The notes: a model not told the origin generated them from the letters alone. A stretch of 64,000 nt of DNA from Camellia lanceoleosa (GCA_025200525.1 CM045761.1:79079551-79143550), one strand, 5' to 3'; shown: positions 9,600 through 22,277, counted from the first letter of the stretch. Translations and numbers: made by a program.

Positions 9600-11716
9600 A
9601 AAACAAAAAAAATTGCTTTATCGATCATCCTTTTTAACATTTTTGATAACAAGAACAGAAAGTGTTGAACTTGAACTTGTGACTGGCTGTATCTACAATT
9701 AAACAAGATCAATCTCTCTTCTCAAGTGCCTCCGTTAATGCAATTTCCCAACTCGGTGCAATTTTATTTTCTTTTATATTCAGTAAGTAATTTTATTAAA
9801 AACAAAATGCTACAAAAGAACCAGCCCAAATAACAGAGGTCTGCCCGTTCTTTATGGGTAGATTGGAGGCCATAACTTGAGAAGAGGACTAAGACCCTCG
9901 AGCTCTTACTAAGCTGTAAGAATTTTAATCAAGTCAAATATCCCTTACATCATCGAGGAGGGGTCTCTCATCAGTGACAGAGTCAAAAATTTAATATAAG
10001 AAGCACTTATAAATTATGATTTTAAAATTTTTCTTCCTTAATCAATGATAATAATATAATAATTAACTTGTTTAATTCTGATTTTCAAAAAATAATTTTT
10101 AAAAAATTTTACTTTTTTATATTTCATATTTTAATGTTTTCAATGATTTTTTTAAATATTTTAAGCAATTTTTTAAAATTTTTTTAAACACACCTAACAT
10201 AAATACACTTAAAAAGTATAATATTTGTAAAAAAAATCTTTAAAAAATACACAAAATACCAAAAAATATATTAAAAAATATGAAAATTTAATTTTTTTTA
10301 ATTTATATTTTTGTGTATTTATTAATTTTTTAAAACATTTTTTCACAAATATTTTGCTATTTAGAAACATCTAAGTAGATGCATCTAAAAAAGTAAAAAA
10401 AATTGCTTAAAATTTAAAAACTATTCACTAAAAACAAAAAAAACACGAAAAACAAAAAATTTAATTTTCAAAAAGCTAAATTCAAAAAATTAAAACTAAA
10501 TTTGTGTTTGAGAGATGTGTTTTAGAGATAAAAAGTATGAAAATATGTTTGGCTTGATTTTTTGAGAAATTTGTTTTGAAAAATTGTTTTGAGAGAGAGT
10601 TTTGAAAAAAGTGATTGATTTAATGTGTGTGTGTGAGAGAGATTTGTTTGGAAAACTTGTTTGGTTTGTGTGTTTTGGGAAATTTTTTTGGAAAAATTTG
10701 TTTAGTTTGATTACTTTTGAAAACTTATTTGTAGAGAAAATTTCCGAAATTTTTTTCAAAAATACAAACCAAACGAACCCACTGAATAATTTTTCGAGCT
10801 AATATTAAACACAAAAACTTAAATATTCATTACAAAAAAAATTTAATTGTAAACTTTTACAATTAATCCCGACTCCAAGATAGTATCATTATCAATGTCA
10901 TTAAAAATATATATCTCTCTCTTTCTCTTTCTCTCTCTATGTAGACAATCAAATTATCGAAATCTCCAATTTTAACGCAAATCAAAATTCTTAAATTTAG
11001 CACAAATCACAAGAAATCAAAAGTCCTAATTTTAACAAAAAATCATAAGAAATCAAATTTCCTAATTTAAATATAAATCACCACAAATTAATATTTTTAA
11101 TTTTAACACAAATAACAACAAAAATAAAATAAAATGAAGCACTCTCAACAAAATATGCAAACCAAAGTGTTTAGAGTTTAGTAGACTTTTGATGAAATTG
11201 GATGGACCCTGTAATGTGGTGTGTGGGACTGCTGCTATAGGTGTTTAATAGAGTTACGACTTAAAAATAAATAAAAAAAAAAATTGAAAAGTCAGAGGCA
11301 CGTGACCCCCTTGGTGGCTTACTAACTCCGTCCCTGCTCCCCACGACCATACATCTTACCAAAACAACTATAAGGCAACCTTGCTCCAAGAATCAAACAG
11401 CATATTAAAGTACAACAACCTATAAAATCAAAGTTCCTCTTACACCACCATACACTAAAATTTTATGTGTGCTTTATTGTTACAAACAAAATGGAAACAC
11501 AATGCTCTTTGGTAGAAGGCAAAGAGGCTAGTGGATAGATAATAAGTTCAGTTCAGTCCAATAATACATAAAAATTTCTAAATTAAGGTTATTCTTAGTT
11601 CAATTATAAATTTGTTCATAATTTAGCTTTTCCACTGTTCTCATAGTTGTCGGCCAGGAAAACCAAAATAGAAAATGAAAAATTAATATTTCACATGAGA
11701 AACCATTAAAGTTCTT
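9600..11716. other. AT-rich spacer
   Basis: No supported gene. 10000-10500 is very AT-rich. 10490-10800 is low-complexity T/G-rich sequence (TTTGAAAA, GTTTGGTTTG) giving spurious ORFs. 10915-10940 has CT runs. The last few hundred bases downstream of the carboxypeptidase stop codon presumably include its 3'UTR; no poly(A) site can be assigned with confidence. Confidence 0.5.
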
Positions 11717-14700
11717 TCATATTGTTTTCCCCATCAACCAACGGCTATAAAAGTCCAATGCTTCGCGTGGTTTGTACTCTGGAACAGTATGTCCAGATCC
11801 CTGCACCAACAATGAAAAATTAAATGCGGAATCCAACTCTGAAAAAAATAAAATCCCAATGTTTGGGATAAATGCCTTGTTGTATTTATGACAAACTAAT
11901 AGAGATTGCATGTAGAAACCTTTATGGTGAGAAAGGTGAGATTGTTCTCATATTCTTGTAGGAATCTGCAACCAAGAAGATAATAGTTATGGGTTTTTTT
12001 TTATTATTTAAATAGTGTCATTAGTTTCTCATCGATGCCATAATATTGAAGACTCTTAATGAAATTAATTATAGTGACATACCCAGCAACTTGTCCATTG
12101 GAAGTCCAAGGCCGCCATTCATCAACAATCTTATATCCAACTGATCTTGTCCATGCTTCACTCCCAGTGTATGGAACACACATGTCATGGTCACCGCTGT
12201 CACAAAATGTAAAAATATGTGTGAATTAATATAAATAAACAAAGGATATATATACATATAGGGCAAATACTATAAAAATAAACAAGTTGTAGTTGTTGGT
12301 CTAACCTAAATATGAGCGCTCGATATCCCTTGGAAGTGAGGTTCTTGTGATACTTGATCATGCTTCCAGCATCATGGCGGAATAGGATTCTGCCAGTACA
12401 TAACTCCCAACTGCCCGCCACACTTCCCTAATAAAAGTATAACAGGATTATAAAGGTAAAATTGCTTTCAAATCATACAGAAATTGATATATGACGAAAA
12501 CTTCTTACTTTTTCAGCATGAATTGCTTTCCGAACTGCTTCATTGTTGAGCCATGAACTTGCAACTTCATCATCCTGCATCGTGAATTCCAAATTCCCAA
12601 TTATGATAACATTGTTCTAATTAAGCCCAAGAAGGTGACCAAGCATATATGATGAGGAAGAGAAAAATGAAACCAAGGAACCTGTGTACTGACAAAAAAA
12701 AGAAGCATTATTCAATGCTTTTGTAGTTTCTAAAAAAAAAAATGGTAAAGTTGAGGACAAATGTTTGCAAAGATAACCGGAGTTAAATTGGGCTTGTTTT
12801 GTGTAGCTTCTAGCAAGCTCAAAGTAGATAATCATAAAGCAGAAAGCTAAAAGCATCTCTCCTCCTGTTTCTGAATAGTCAATATCTTTCAGCTTATTTA
12901 AATTATTTCTACCTCATAAGTGGTAAATAGAAGCTGCATCATATTTCTAACTATAAACAGCTTTAAAACCAAACAGCGATCTTTTAAGAAACACTGATGA
13001 TCAATTATTGTAATGAGGCAAATGCGGCAGACATGCTACTTTTACTAATGTTAGCTGACAATTTAAATGTCCATGTTCAAGCAAACCAAGGTAACGAAAA
13101 TTGGCTGAATAAAAAGGTTAGAAGGATGGTAACTTGAGTGACTTACTGTACATGGGACATTATTACTTTGAAGAAGTTGTGGCCAAGTTGGAACAATTCC
13201 ATCTCTTACTGGAGCTCTAAGAGGCCATGCACGCCCAAACATCCTTTTCCTTACAGGAAGGGGTCTTTCAGTCTCACCTAATTTCCTGAAGCTCAGTGGC
13301 AACTTCGTATTACCAGTAGTCATCTCTAAAATTTCTGTGCCATGATAGCATGGTTCCAGAATATTGTATATGTTTAGACCTTCAACGGTCTGCATTGAGA
13401 CAGAAAACAAAAGGTAAGTTAAAAAAAAAAAAACTTGTATGCTTTTTGTTAAAACTCTGTCTGGATAGTAGAAAAGCAGTATAGTACTTTGTCAACTTTT
13501 GCAAGCTTGTTTTCACAATTGTCAGTTGCTGGATTATGGTAGTTTCCTTGACACTCAGCAGTAACTTCCTGCAGTACGAAGCATGCATAATTAGAAATAT
13601 GTTGCTGATAAACAAGGGATTGTCACGTAGTTTTGGTACTGTCTCAATTTTATGTATGAATCTCGTTGATTTTGAGATAAAATACCAAAATATTGAGAAA
13701 AATTGAATTTGCAGTCAGATATTTCAAATCTTGCTATATTTTCTTTTTGTTTAGTGATTAATTTTCTATAGGTTTAGACTAAATATGAATAAGAGGAAAT
13801 AAACCCAACAGTACAAGGTTTAGTGCTGCCCCGTTTGGGGACTTACCTTTTTAGCCAAAAAGCCAAAAAGTTACCTTTTTAGCCAAAAAGTCAACAACTC
13901 ATACCATTAGCCAAAAAGTCATCCCAAACATATAAGTTTTTTTTACCTACCTTTTTAGCCAAAAAGTTACTAAATTAGCCTGTTCCCAAACGAGGCCTAA
14001 ATCTCAAAATTATAAGCATATTTATAAATATATATGCATTGAAATATCCTAAAAAAAAAACTTAATTGAAGTGGCATTCAAAAGAAACACAGTGTCAAAA
14101 TCTTCAAATTTTCCATCAATTTTAAACCCTTGATATAAACATAACCTCAAACAATAATTTCACCATACATTGAAACTCGAAAGCATATTTGGGTAATGAG
14201 GTAGATGAAACTAGCATGACTATTGTAGATAAAAAATGAAAAGCTCCACCACCTCAAATAGGTCTTGTGAGATGAGGCCCATCCCATATGCAAACGGAAC
14301 AAGAGCATTTCCATCAAACTCCTCGTCCGTAACTCCATTTCCCACTATATAACCCTGTGTGAAATGCATTTAATTTGTGAGCTAGAAATTAGACTTTGAC
14401 AAGTGCTTCACTTAAAGTTCTAGAAATGGCGGACCTTGAAATTGAGAACAGGCTTTTCACCAGCATCAATTCCTGTGCAAGATCCAAAATGCATCCTTAG
14501 GCTTTGATACAAAATTCACGACACATGAACTTCAGACTTCAAAGATCAGAAGAAATACCTTTCATGACTTCATAGGCCAGAGTAGGCACATACACTCCAG
14601 CATATGACTCTCCACAAATAAAAAATGGATTGGAAAGGAATTCCGGGTACAGCTCGAACCACTAGTTACACAATAACAATTTCAAGAAACTTGATCTTTT

Positions 14701-16563
14701 TAACATATTAGAACGCAACTATATGTAAAATCAATATTATGAGAAAAGAGTTTCTACCCGTTTTCATTTTCTTGTTATTTCATTTCAAATGATTACCTTG
14801 AGGAGAAATGTGTGTGAATCGGAAGCAGTTTTCAGGTCTCCAGTAATGTAATCGGATTTATTTCCCGAGTAAGAAAATCCAACACCAGCTGGAGAGTCCA
14901 AATATATGATGTTGGAAACCTGGCAGACAAAGATCATCAATTTAGGAGCTTATTTAAGAAATATGGGTAACATAAATGCTATTTGACATTCAAAACAAAT
15001 TTATAACCTTGGACCAGCTGTATGGATTGAGATGTAGTTTGGGAAGGCTTCCCTTTGTCTCTCCCATTTCAAAATTGAATGGTCCTGCATAATATGATCT
15101 AAAGATTCTTTCGCACATTACTCGAATTAAATGAATTGAAGAGAAAAACAATTAATTTTCCAAGAACTAAGTTCTTTCAATAGATGAAAGCAGAAGAGGG
15201 TAAACAAAACCATTAAGTCTGAAATTCCATATCTTAAAAACACAGAAATTATCCCAGATGAACAACGAAAATCTAAACCAAAGCACAGCTATTTTATTCG
15301 ATTCAAAGGGCCATAGCATCTGAATCCGCAAACTGGTTATTTGAAAACTCAAAAAGAGCCCCAAGAATCATAAAGATATGGGAGAGGTTATAGGAAAAGT
15401 TATACTTTTTGAGAGAGAAGTTGTACATTTTGTGAGATGAAAGTTACGATTTTGTGATGAAAGTTACGAATTTTGAAGTTATAATGTGCACCTAAAAGTT
15501 ATGTGTAACTAAAGTTATACTTTTTGTGAGAAAAGTTGTATATTTTGTGAGAAGCAAAAAAAGTTATAATGAAGCAAAAAAGTTACACAAAATGAAGTTA
15601 TGTTTTTTTGCATAAGGTGCATACGATCACATCATAGTATTCTCCTAATGCTGCGTTAGTTTAGGGGATTTGGGGAGGAATTTGAAAAGAGAAAGGGGAA
15701 AGGTGTATGAAACTATGTGAAATGTAGGTATATTTTATATTTACATTTCAACTTACTTTTTCCTTTCTCTTTCCAAATCTCTTCTCAAATCTCCCCACCA
15801 AACGCAGCGTAAAGGGATTTCAAGAATTCTCCATCCTATTCTGAAATATGTGGCTATGGAAACAAAATATACACTTCACATATTTTGAAGTACACAGTAT
15901 AAAATTTTCATTTGTGCCTCAATCCAAGGAATCCAAGCAGTTTCAGTGATTCACAAGATTAGCAAAAGCTTCAATCAAGTTTTCCTCAACAAACCAAAAA
16001 AGACAATATGGAAACCATACAGTAACACAAAGAAAAGAAAAGAAAAGAAAAATGACTAAATATAATCAATAATATAATCTTAGAATGTAAAAAAAAAAAA
16101 GGAATTGATTGAATGATTACCGTGCTCATAGACAAATCCATCAAAGCTAGAGCAACCAGGGCCACCATTAAGCCAGAGAACCACTGGATCCTTTGTGGGA
16201 TTACCTTCAGAGAGGACAAAGTAATAATACAGTTTCTTCCCATGATTTTCATCTATAGTCACATAACTGTGATTCAAAAAAAAAAATATATATATATATT
16301 ATAACCAAATTAAAAAGAAAGAAAGAAAGAAAGAAAGAAAAAGAAAGCCCACCACCACAATTAAAATAAAAAATTTTTAAAAAAGGAAGTAACAATAGAA
16401 AACACAGAGGTACCCACCCAGAGAAGTGTTTGGAAGGAAAATTGCCAGTAAATCCAGGAATCTGGGAGACAAGTGCATCTTCAGGAGCTGATTCTGTTGA
16501 CAAAAGGGTTAGGATAAAGTAAATTAGAACTACTGGCAGGAACAATAGTGTAATCTTGGCCAT
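11717..16563 (-). CDS. Serine carboxypeptidase-like protein (SCPL20-type, peptidase family S10)
   Basis: Fourteen exons splice in frame to 496 aa: 16563-16418, 16266-16121, 15084-15008, 14919-14797, 14661-14559, 14472-14435, 14354-14253, 13568-13488, 13389-13147, 12574-12509, 12427-12306, 12196-12083, 11965-11920, 11800-11717. All junctions I traced are GT-AG. Residues 1 to ~26 are a hydrophobic signal peptide, so the product is secretory or vacuolar. Substrate/oxyanion motif [10 protein letters not shown] is at 80-89, nucleophile Ser183 in GESYAG, Asp420 in SGDHDMCVP and His473 in GSGHTVPEY. The GESYAG form and the C-terminus ([13 protein letters not shown]) point to the hydrolase-type SCPL20 group rather than the SCPL acyltransferases. 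NLT sequons suggest N-glycosylation. No nonsense or frameshift is seen, so it is probably functional. The physiological substrate is unknown. Confidence 0.93.
13829..13998. mobile_element. Probable MITE in carboxypeptidase intron 7
   Basis: The ends form an inverted repeat: CCCCGTTTGGGGACT at the left and TTCCCAAACGAGGC at the right. Inside, TTTTTAGCCAAAAAGT is repeated several times. No clear target duplication. It lies in the intron between exons 7 and 8. Confidence 0.5.
15651..15807. mobile_element. MITE in carboxypeptidase intron 2 (family N)
   Basis: Left end CTGCGTTAGTTTAGGGGATTT and right end (reverse complement) CTGCGTTTGGTGGGGAGATTT form ~25-bp TIRs. The interior resembles 38028-38177, which marks a family of about 150 bp. 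Confidence 0.6.
16316..16345. repeat. GAAA microsatellite in carboxypeptidase intron 1
   Basis: AAAGAAAGAAAG tract in the first intron, next to a short TA run (16288-16300). Simple repeat only. Confidence 0.8.
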
Positions 16564-16645
16564 AGCTTCAAGTTTTCAGAGTCAGAGAGAGAAGAGGGAG
16601 AAAGCTTGGAATCTCTCAGTTAACCAACCATCGTTGATGGGCTAA

Positions 16646-16890
16646 GTCCTCGTTTGGTAAGAACGTTTTAGCCTGGATATATATATATATATTTTTTTGT
16701 GACTATTTTACTTTGATTAAAAAAGTTTCGGCTTCTTAACTATTTTACTATTAAAAAAAATTTATTTGGGAAAAATTTATTTTATTTTTATAGTTTTATT
16801 AGAAAAATAAAATAATTATAATTGGATGTTATATTTTATTGTATTTTTTAATGAATTAAATTAATCCCAATTCATTTGCCAAACGGAACT
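16646..16890. mobile_element. MITE just upstream of the carboxypeptidase ATG
   Basis: Ends GTCCTCGTTTGG (left) and AGTTCCGTTTGG (right, reverse complement) form TIRs, with TAA on both sides (16643-16645 and 16891-16893), a PIF/Harbinger (Tourist)-like target duplication. Its near edge is 83 bp upstream of the start codon, so it probably sits in the promoter or 5'UTR. Confidence 0.55.
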
Positions 16891-17269
16891 TAAGTGCGTC
16901 GAACGATGATGGTGATGGTGACGGTGATGGTGATGATGATGGTGATGTATCAGGTTGTGTGTGTTTGTTTTGTTTTTTGGTTTAGCAAAGAGTCTGTCAA
17001 AGCAAAGTGCGAATTGCTCAAATTGGAAAAAATTATTTTATTTTGGGTCAATAAAATGGGAGTAAAATATGGACAAGCATTCATATGATGACACACAAGC
17101 ATTATTTCACGTTTATGGGGATTTGAAAAAATAATTAAAAGTTAGTTATTTTTTATTTTTTTTTTAAATATGTAAACAATATGAGAGTTGATATAATTCA
17201 AAATAACTTAAAATTTCAATTTCAATTTTTAATCCTCTTCCCAAATTCAATAAAAGGACCTGTTGTTGG
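16891..17269. other. Spacer with a GATGGT simple repeat
   Basis: A trinucleotide-like GATGGTGAT tract spans about 16900-16948. The rest is AT-rich with no supported gene. Confidence 0.6.
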
Positions 17270-18532
17270 TGTCACGGATATGCTGTGAAAGAATATCATC
17301 CCACCCAAGGTGAAATTCTGTGGATGGTTAGCTTGGAAAGGCAGACTTAAAACTTTAACTTTTTTGAAGATGATTGGAGTGTTGAATATGGAAGCTAGTT
17401 CGGTGTGTTTGCTGTGCAAAGCAGAGGAGTCAGTTAACCATGTTCTACTATTCTGTCATGTGGTATGGAAATTGTGGTCAGATATGTTACAGTGGTGGGA
17501 TTTGGTTTGGGCGATGCCGGGATCAGTTGAGGCATTATTGCATTGGTGGGCTGGTTTCAAGTTCAAAAAGGTGGTTCATCTAATGTGGAAAGTTGTTCCT
17601 TTAGCTATTATGTGGTCAGTTTAGAAAGTTAGGAATGAGTGCCTTTTTCATAAGAAGAGTGTTGATGGGCTTGAATTAGCTGAGTTGGTGAAAGTAAGGG
17701 TAGCACTATGGGATAAACAAAGTTCTAGAGGTTTGTAGTATTCAGTGGAGGATATTGTATGCAATCTTGATAGGATTAAAGCCTGATTGCTGTGGTGGTG
17801 GTTGGTGTGCTACAACTGTCTTTGTTTTCTATCTTGCTCTCTTGTTTGTGCTTGTTTTTGTATTTTGCTCTCTTGTTTTGCTCTCTTAATTGGTGGTTCT
17901 TCTTCTTGCTATGGATTCTTCTTCTTGATTTGTAAGGTGTCTTCTTTGATGCGGATGAAAAAGTGTTCTTGATCTGTCTTTGCTAGTCTGGGTGAAAATG
18001 AGTGCTCTTGATAGGATTAAAGCCTGATTTGCTCTTGGTGTGCAGCAGTTGTCTTTGTTTTCTGTTTTGCTTTCTTGATTGTGCTTGTTTTGTGTTTTGC
18101 TCTCTTAATTGGTGGCTGTTGCTGCTACTATGGATTGCTGCTGCTGATCTGTGTGGTTTGCTGCTGATCTATGAGGTGTGCTGCTGGTCTGGGTGAAAAG
18201 GAGTGCTGCTGATCTGTGTGGTTTTGCTACAGATCTGTGAAGTTTGTTGCTACTATGGATTTTTGTCCTGTTTCTTGATGGTTAGTAGTTTTTGGTTGTT
18301 CGATTTGTATTAGGTTTGGTTAGATTGTACTGGGGTGAGGTTGATTGAGGTGTTTGTGGTTGGTTCCTCACCAACTCATGATGTTGTGCTAGCATATGAT
18401 TGGACGGTCTTATTAGTGCCAACTTAGTTGGGATTGATTTAGTTCGTTATGATACTTTTTGCACTCATTCTCCTTTTCTTTTTTGATATAATAGTTTTAT
18501 GTTTCATCAATAAAATTCTTTTTTTTTTGCTG
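17270..18532 (+). pseudogene. 5'-truncated LINE (L1-type) 3' end with RT zinc-binding domain
   Basis: From about 17288 the frame reads NIIPPKVKFCGWLAWKGRLKT, continuing with CLLCKAEESVNHVLLFC, the CxxC...HxxxxC region of the zf-RVT domain found at the C-terminus of plant LINE reverse transcriptases. After a stop at 17622 the same frame continues recognisably (KVRNECLFHKKSVDG...) to about 17785. A 3'UTR follows, with a tandem duplication, ending in A-rich DNA near 18518-18557 with an AATAAA-like motif. The upstream ORF1, endonuclease and RT are absent, typical of truncated target-primed insertion. Not functional. Confidence 0.8.
17768..18240 (+). repeat. ~239-bp tandem duplication in the LINE 3'UTR
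   Basis: CTTGATAGGATTAAAGCCTGAT occurs near 17768 and again near 18007. Both are followed by similar T/G-rich text (TTGTTTTCT..TTGCT..TCTTAATTGGTGG). The second unit has an extra expansion of GCTGCTGATCTGTGTGG. Confidence 0.7.
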
Positions 18533-18585
18533 ATCAAATAAAAAAAGAAAAAAAAATGCTATAAAATAAATAAATAAATAAAATA

Positions 18586-19519
18586 GGGTTGCTATATAAA
18601 TAAAATATATATATATATTTTAATTTTAATTTTATCTTAACATAAAATTTCACTTTTACTTTTATTCATAATCTTCTAACCCTAATTTCTCAAACCCTAA
18701 CCCTCTTAACTCCAGCTACCATCTCTACTCGCCACCGGCCAACCCCTCACTGCTAGCCGCAACCACCCAGCCCCTCGCCACTGACCATAGCCACCCAGTC
18801 CTTTTCTGTCACTCCCATCCACCCCTACAGTGCCCATTTCCGCCTCACCTTACCATATTCAACCCTTTTTCGTAGGTCATATCTCCCATCGCTGCCATTC
18901 TCCCTCTTCTTATTCTTCTTATGAAAACCCTAGGTTTTTATCTTTATCTATCTCTTTCGCTCACTCTCTCTATCAGTGGATGGAGAGGTCATGATAGCGG
19001 AGTGGGTTCGAGAACATAGTATTAAACAAATCTTGAATGTTCAGTAACATAGTGTTGAACATAAAAAAATTTCTTCAATTGTTAGGGTTTTTGAGGAAAA
19101 TAAGAAAAAGATGAGGAGAAGAAGAAAAAGGCAAAGCAGGAAGGAGAAGAACAATGAGGAGAAGGTCGATCAGTGAGACTAGATAGAAATGACTCTTTTT
19201 CTCTCCTCATTGGGGTGAAGGGGAGCGACGTCGATGGGAGGTTGGTGTAGGATAGTGGATAGGGGAGAAGTGGTGGTGGTTCTAGTCTAGGGGTGAACGG
19301 CACAAGAAAGCTGCCAGCGTTGGAGGTCATTGGCCGAAGTGGGTAATGGTTGCGGGACCAGTGAAATAAAAGAAGAGAGACAAAATGTTAGAGTGAAGAT
19401 ATATTTGGGATTATGGTAGGGATCCAAAGAAAAATGAGGAATGGAGCAATTTTGGTGATGGGGGGTTCAAAGAAGTGAAGGGATCCAAAGTAAAAAGATA
19501 AGGGGCATTTAGCAGCCCT
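18586..19519. mobile_element. Possible TIR element (class uncertain)
   Basis: AGGGTTGCTATAT at the left and (reverse complement) AGGGCTGCTAAAT at the right form short TIRs around ~930 bp. The interior has CCACC-rich sequence on the left and GGTGG-rich sequence on the right, but no supported ORF. No convincing target duplication. A short AAACCCTAACCCT stretch at about 18690-18710 is only a telo-box-like motif. Confidence 0.35.
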
Positions 19520-19996
19520 AAAAAAAAGATAAATTATAAATACACCCATGAGATTTGCCTAAAATACAGATTGTCTCACATGGTTTGAAAAATTACAAAT
19601 ACCCTCTTATCAATTTTTTTTTTAAAATTTAATAGAACTAATTGAAAAATAAAATTTATAACTGTTCACATAAGCAATAATAAAATTACCTAAATTATTA
19701 ATTAAAATAAATTTATCACATTATTAAAAACTGTTAATTGATTTGATAATTGATTAAAAAAATATGCCATTTGTTATGAATTGAAAACTTAGAAGAGTGA
19801 GATATAATTTTCAGAACTATAGAGAACAATTCATACTTTAAACAAATCTCAACAGATATATTTATAATTTATAAAACCAAAAAAAAAAAAATGAAAGAAT
19901 CGTAACTTGGGCTCAACCAAAACTGACGGGGACGTTAAGGAAGGTAGGCTGCGCGACAGATATGATTATTTTGTGGTCATGGAACAATGTTTTATA
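19520..19996. other. AT-rich spacer
   Basis: No gene or repeat structure recognised. Contains A-runs and short AT-rich sequence. Confidence 0.5.
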
Positions 19997-21799
19997 GGGG
20001 GCTTACAGGCCGGTCCTATTGACCAGATTTATTTACCTGTAAGTCCTACTCATTTTTTCACCTCTTAGTATCCTCAAAATACCCTTCTTACACCTCATTC
20101 AACAACTCAATCATCAAATCACTACCATGGCCTACCATCTCCAATTTCTAGCCATCGATGAGTACTTCTAACCACCGGTGATAACATTTAGCAACCTTCG
20201 GCGCTTACATCCGACAACCACTTTAGTGACAGTTCCTAGTGCCATATTTTAGCAAAAATAACATCCATCTCCATCGCATCACTATTGTCACTATCTCTTA
20301 AGATCTGATGACGACAGGAGAAGAAGAAGAAGAAGAATGAGAGAAAGAGAAGATGAAGAGAAAAAGAAAAAAGAAAGGCCTTAGTGGAAAATTGTTAGCT
20401 TTCGTGTCGTAGATCAACATAATCATGCCTTTACCATCTGCTCTTTGTCCTCTTTCCAATGATAAATTTATCACTGATAGATTGACCCATCCAACATATT
20501 CACATCTACAATGAAAAATTTGTGATAAATTCACCACTGTATAAATATAAAAAATCAGCAACAATATAAAGCATATTCAACAAATCAATGATAAATTTAT
20601 CACTGATAGATTAATCATATTGCATATTCATCTCTCTCTAGTGACAAAAATGATAAATTTATCACTGACTGTTTGTTAAAAAATTACAAAAAGAAAATCT
20701 CATCATCATCGTCACAAATTAACACAAGATTCAAAAACATATTTGGTAATAAATTTAGCAGTGGTAAACACATTCACTAATAAATTTCTCACTAGATGTT
20801 TGTTAAAAGATTACAAAAAAAATAAAAAATGTTGTCATCATTATCATAAATCAACACAAGATTTAAAGAAATATATCAGTGATACATTTATCACTGATAT
20901 AGTAGATTTGGTTTAAGAGAAATAAAAAAAGAGAGTGGGGGTGAGGAAGAGGGAGGTGATAAATATAACATGAACAAAAATCAGTGATAAATTTATCATT
21001 GTATTAATATCAAATTCTAGCAGTAGCAGTCCACAACATATTAAACAAATTAGTGATAAATTCATCAGATTAATTCAACATGTTTTACAAATGTAGATCT
21101 TCACCAACACACTGTAGAAATAGTCTCGATCTCATCGGCGACCATGTAAAGTATCAGATTGGTGCCGAAGATGGTAGATCAGCATTGAAAACAATTAGAT
21201 TTGAAGCCATTGGTGAAGTTCGACGTTGAAGATGGTGGATCGATGATTAAAGAAGAAAGGCAGTGATGGTAGATGGAGGATGAAGAGTGACGGCAATAGC
21301 AAAGAGGAAAGAATATGACAATGTTAGGTGAGCGAGTCAAACAATTGAAAGATGGTGAAGTATTGATCAGCGATGATGTAGATGGTTGGTGAACAATAGT
21401 GGTGGTAGTGGCCGGTGAAGGTGGTGGTGGTAACCGGTAGAGGTGGCGGTGGTTAGTGATGGACGACGATGTTGGTTGCAAGTGGACCGCCCTGTCCGTA
21501 GCTACAATGGTGGTATTTTCTAGAGAGAGAGAGAGAGATATGAGAATGAATAAGAGTTTTGGAAAAATGATCAAGAGAGAAGTTAATACAAGTTGACAAA
21601 ATTAATGAGTAATAAATATTATAAACAATTAAAGATTTAGAAAGTGTTTGGGATGATTTAAATAGAGATTTTTACCAGCTGGTAGTAGGGACAAAATCGG
21701 GATAAAAAAAATATAACAGGACTTCTTAGTATATGAGATAGAAACTTAGGACCTAATATGTAATAGATTCAATTATTGGGATCGGCTAATAAAAATCCC
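19997..21799. mobile_element. Non-autonomous MULE-like element with palindromic iterons
   Basis: The termini align as inverted repeats over about 45 bp (left GGGGGCTTACAGGCCGGTCC, right reverse complement GGGATTTTTATTAGCCGATCC). Flanks TGTTTTATA (19988-19996) and TATTTTATA (21800-21808) match at 8 of 9 positions, as expected for the 9-bp duplication of Mutator-like elements. The left arm is CCA/CAC-rich and the right arm GGTGG-rich. The middle (about 20455-21065) contains eight copies or variants of the 18-bp palindrome AGTGATAAATTTATCACT. No transposase is present. Confidence 0.7.
20455..21065. repeat. Dispersed 18-bp palindromic iterons
   Basis: AGTGATAAATTTATCACT or close variants occur near 20458, 20521, 20583, 20648, 20743, 20876, 20981 and 21050, spaced roughly 60-130 bp apart. 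The consensus is a perfect palindrome. They lie inside the MULE-like element. Protein binding is only an inference. Confidence 0.7.
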
Positions 21800-21808
21800 T
21801 ATTTTATA

Positions 21809-22096
21809 TCATTTATTATTTGACACTTGTCAAGTTATTTTTTAAAATCTTAACAAAAAGTAATAAATCTCATAATTTTAATTAATAAATATCAAATTGA
21901 GACATCATGTGAATTTTTCCAAGCAAAATGAATTGCCAAATATTTTAGAAATTCTCACATTTGTGTGGGTCTCATATAATGGGAATCTCACACCAATATG
22001 AATATTGTGTAACATATTTAATAATTTTTTATGATATTCCAAGTATTACTTTTTGTCCCAAGACTATCACATAATTTTTCAAAAGACTTACCCTAA
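21809..22096. other. AT-rich spacer
   Basis: Between the MULE-like element and the next MITE. No gene seen. Confidence 0.5.
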
Positions 22097-22105
22097 TTAA
22101 TGGTA

Positions 22106-22277
22106 GAGTGATGCTACATCCCTCTAATTTTGCACTGCTAATTCTATCCTTAATGACATAGCTCACTTTCATTTAAAGTGATCCAACACTTTGAAGAGAG
22201 TTGATTTGGTATTATTGTGTGCCACCTTATTAGAGGTGCAATTAAGGGTGATGAAATAGAGGGATGAGACGTTTCTC
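22106..22277. mobile_element. MULE-type MITE with perfect 9-bp target duplication
   Basis: TTAATGGTA occurs at 22097-22105 and 22278-22286. TIRs are GAGTGATGCTACATCCCTCT (left) and, reverse-complemented, GAGAAACGTCTCATCCCTCT (right). The 172-bp interior is non-coding. It lies 91 bp upstream of the copy B 5' LTR target duplication. Confidence 0.85.

Noticed and set aside
18676..18712. AAACCCTAACCCT, a telomere-like stretch
   Set aside because: Only about three imperfect units. It is better read as a telo-box-like motif than an interstitial telomere.
21179..21574. 131-codon minus-strand ORF rich in Ser/Pro/Thr
   Set aside because: Low-complexity translation of the GGTGGT-rich arm of a MULE-like element.
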